Source: Massilia agrisoli (GTDB taxonomy: Bacteria; Pseudomonadota; Gammaproteobacteria; Burkholderiales; Burkholderiaceae_D). From it: DNA of 64,000 bases. The notes under the pieces were generated by a model. It was not told where the DNA came from and searched no databases. It was given only the letters and a program-made list of their open reading frames with translations. Position numbers and translations under genes: made by a program. The stretch is taken from the NCBI RefSeq assembly GCF_020831365.1, contig NZ_JAJHPV010000020.1, positions 410,627-474,626 of the forward strand, written 5' to 3'. Positions 63,883-64,000 of this stretch are shown piece by piece. Within the stretch, counting starts at the first letter, position 1; the number at the start of each line of letters is the position of its first letter.

Positions 63883-64000
63883 TGTATAGCCGGGACACAT
63901 AGTGAACACATGTCGGGAGACATGGTGAACACCTTTTATGATCATCGTTTTGCCACCTTGGGGAGCAGACGATGCCTTGGAAGGAGAGTTCACAAATGTC
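63883..64000 (+). mobile_element. Left end of an IS481-type insertion sequence, cut by window edge
   Basis: Beginning TGTATAGCCGGGACACATAG, the sequence repeats the phrase GTGAACAC and GGAGACATGGTGAAC, typical of IS481 termini. An ORF opens at 63972 with MPWKESSQMS, the usual N-terminus of IS481-family transposases. It lies 24 bp after radA; the right end is outside. Confidence 0.65.
63972..64000 (+). CDS. IS481-type transposase, N-terminal fragment
   Basis: Only nine codons are visible from ATG 63972 (MPWKESSQM); they match the start of IS481-family transposases from memory. The DDE catalytic part is outside the window. Confidence 0.55.

Overview
The window is GC-rich, densely coded chromosomal DNA from a betaproteobacterium, most likely an Oxalobacteraceae member close to Massilia/Telluria. 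This placement is inferred from gene content and order (alr-radA opposite lplT, tsaB-rimI-UDG, RegBA beside a bd oxidase, several DUF families common in Burkholderiales). No rRNA genes, CRISPR arrays or prophages were seen. There is one tRNA, tRNA-Ser(CGA), and the right edge runs into the start of an IS481-type insertion sequence.

Layout. 1-3.6 kb: a partial winged-helix regulator, a membrane protein, a lipoprotein, a small secreted peptide, serS and tRNA-Ser. 3.6-4.5 kb: a two-gene unit (BPSL0067-like putative amidase plus STY0301-like secreted partner) directly behind the tRNA. 4.7-9.0 kb: a RegB/RegA redox two-component pair divergent from the cytochrome bd oxidase cydAB. 9.3-16.4 kb: a chemoreceptor, a DUF885 peptidase-like protein, and a Fur-box-controlled PepSY/TonB-receptor iron module. 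16.5-19.3 kb: a double-domain KaiC-like ATPase translationally coupled to a histidine kinase. 19.5-23 kb: secreted M4 protease, M23 peptidase and L,D-transpeptidase. 23-34 kb: mixed housekeeping genes and many small proteins, two c-di-GMP-type proteins, ppx and a histone-H1-like protein. 34-48 kb: the most notable region, described below. 48-64 kb: DEAD-box helicase, MltD, DUF1415/DUF1289/DUF1993 genes, a large PAS-GGDEF-EAL protein, the tsaB-rimI-UDG-DUF1853 operon, lplT, alr and radA.

The 34-48 kb region looks like a selenium/ergothioneine island. A PhnD/PhnC/PhnE-type ABC transporter, whose binding protein resembles the 'putative selenate' subfamily, lies divergent from egtD-egtB (hercynine and ergothioneine synthesis). 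About 4 kb further on, a SelD-type selenophosphate synthase and a small glycosyltransferase form one operon divergent from a second EgtB-like protein. That trio matches the senC-senB-senA selenoneine pathway known from Variovorax. Together the genes could import a selenium oxyanion, make selenophosphate, make a selenosugar and attach selenium to hercynine supplied by EgtD. Between the two halves sits an undescribed operon of two DUF2589-like proteins, a DUF1906 glycoside-hydrolase-like gene carrying an apparent one-base frameshift, and an unknown protein.

Repeat structure also stands out: an exact 117-bp tandem duplication at 52.3-52.6 kb and a perfect 60-bp palindrome at 59.9 kb share a GGGGTCAGACC core and look like members of one dispersed REP-like family. 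Starts were chosen from ribosome-binding sites, overlaps and protein N-termini. All functional calls are from reading the sequence, with no database search.
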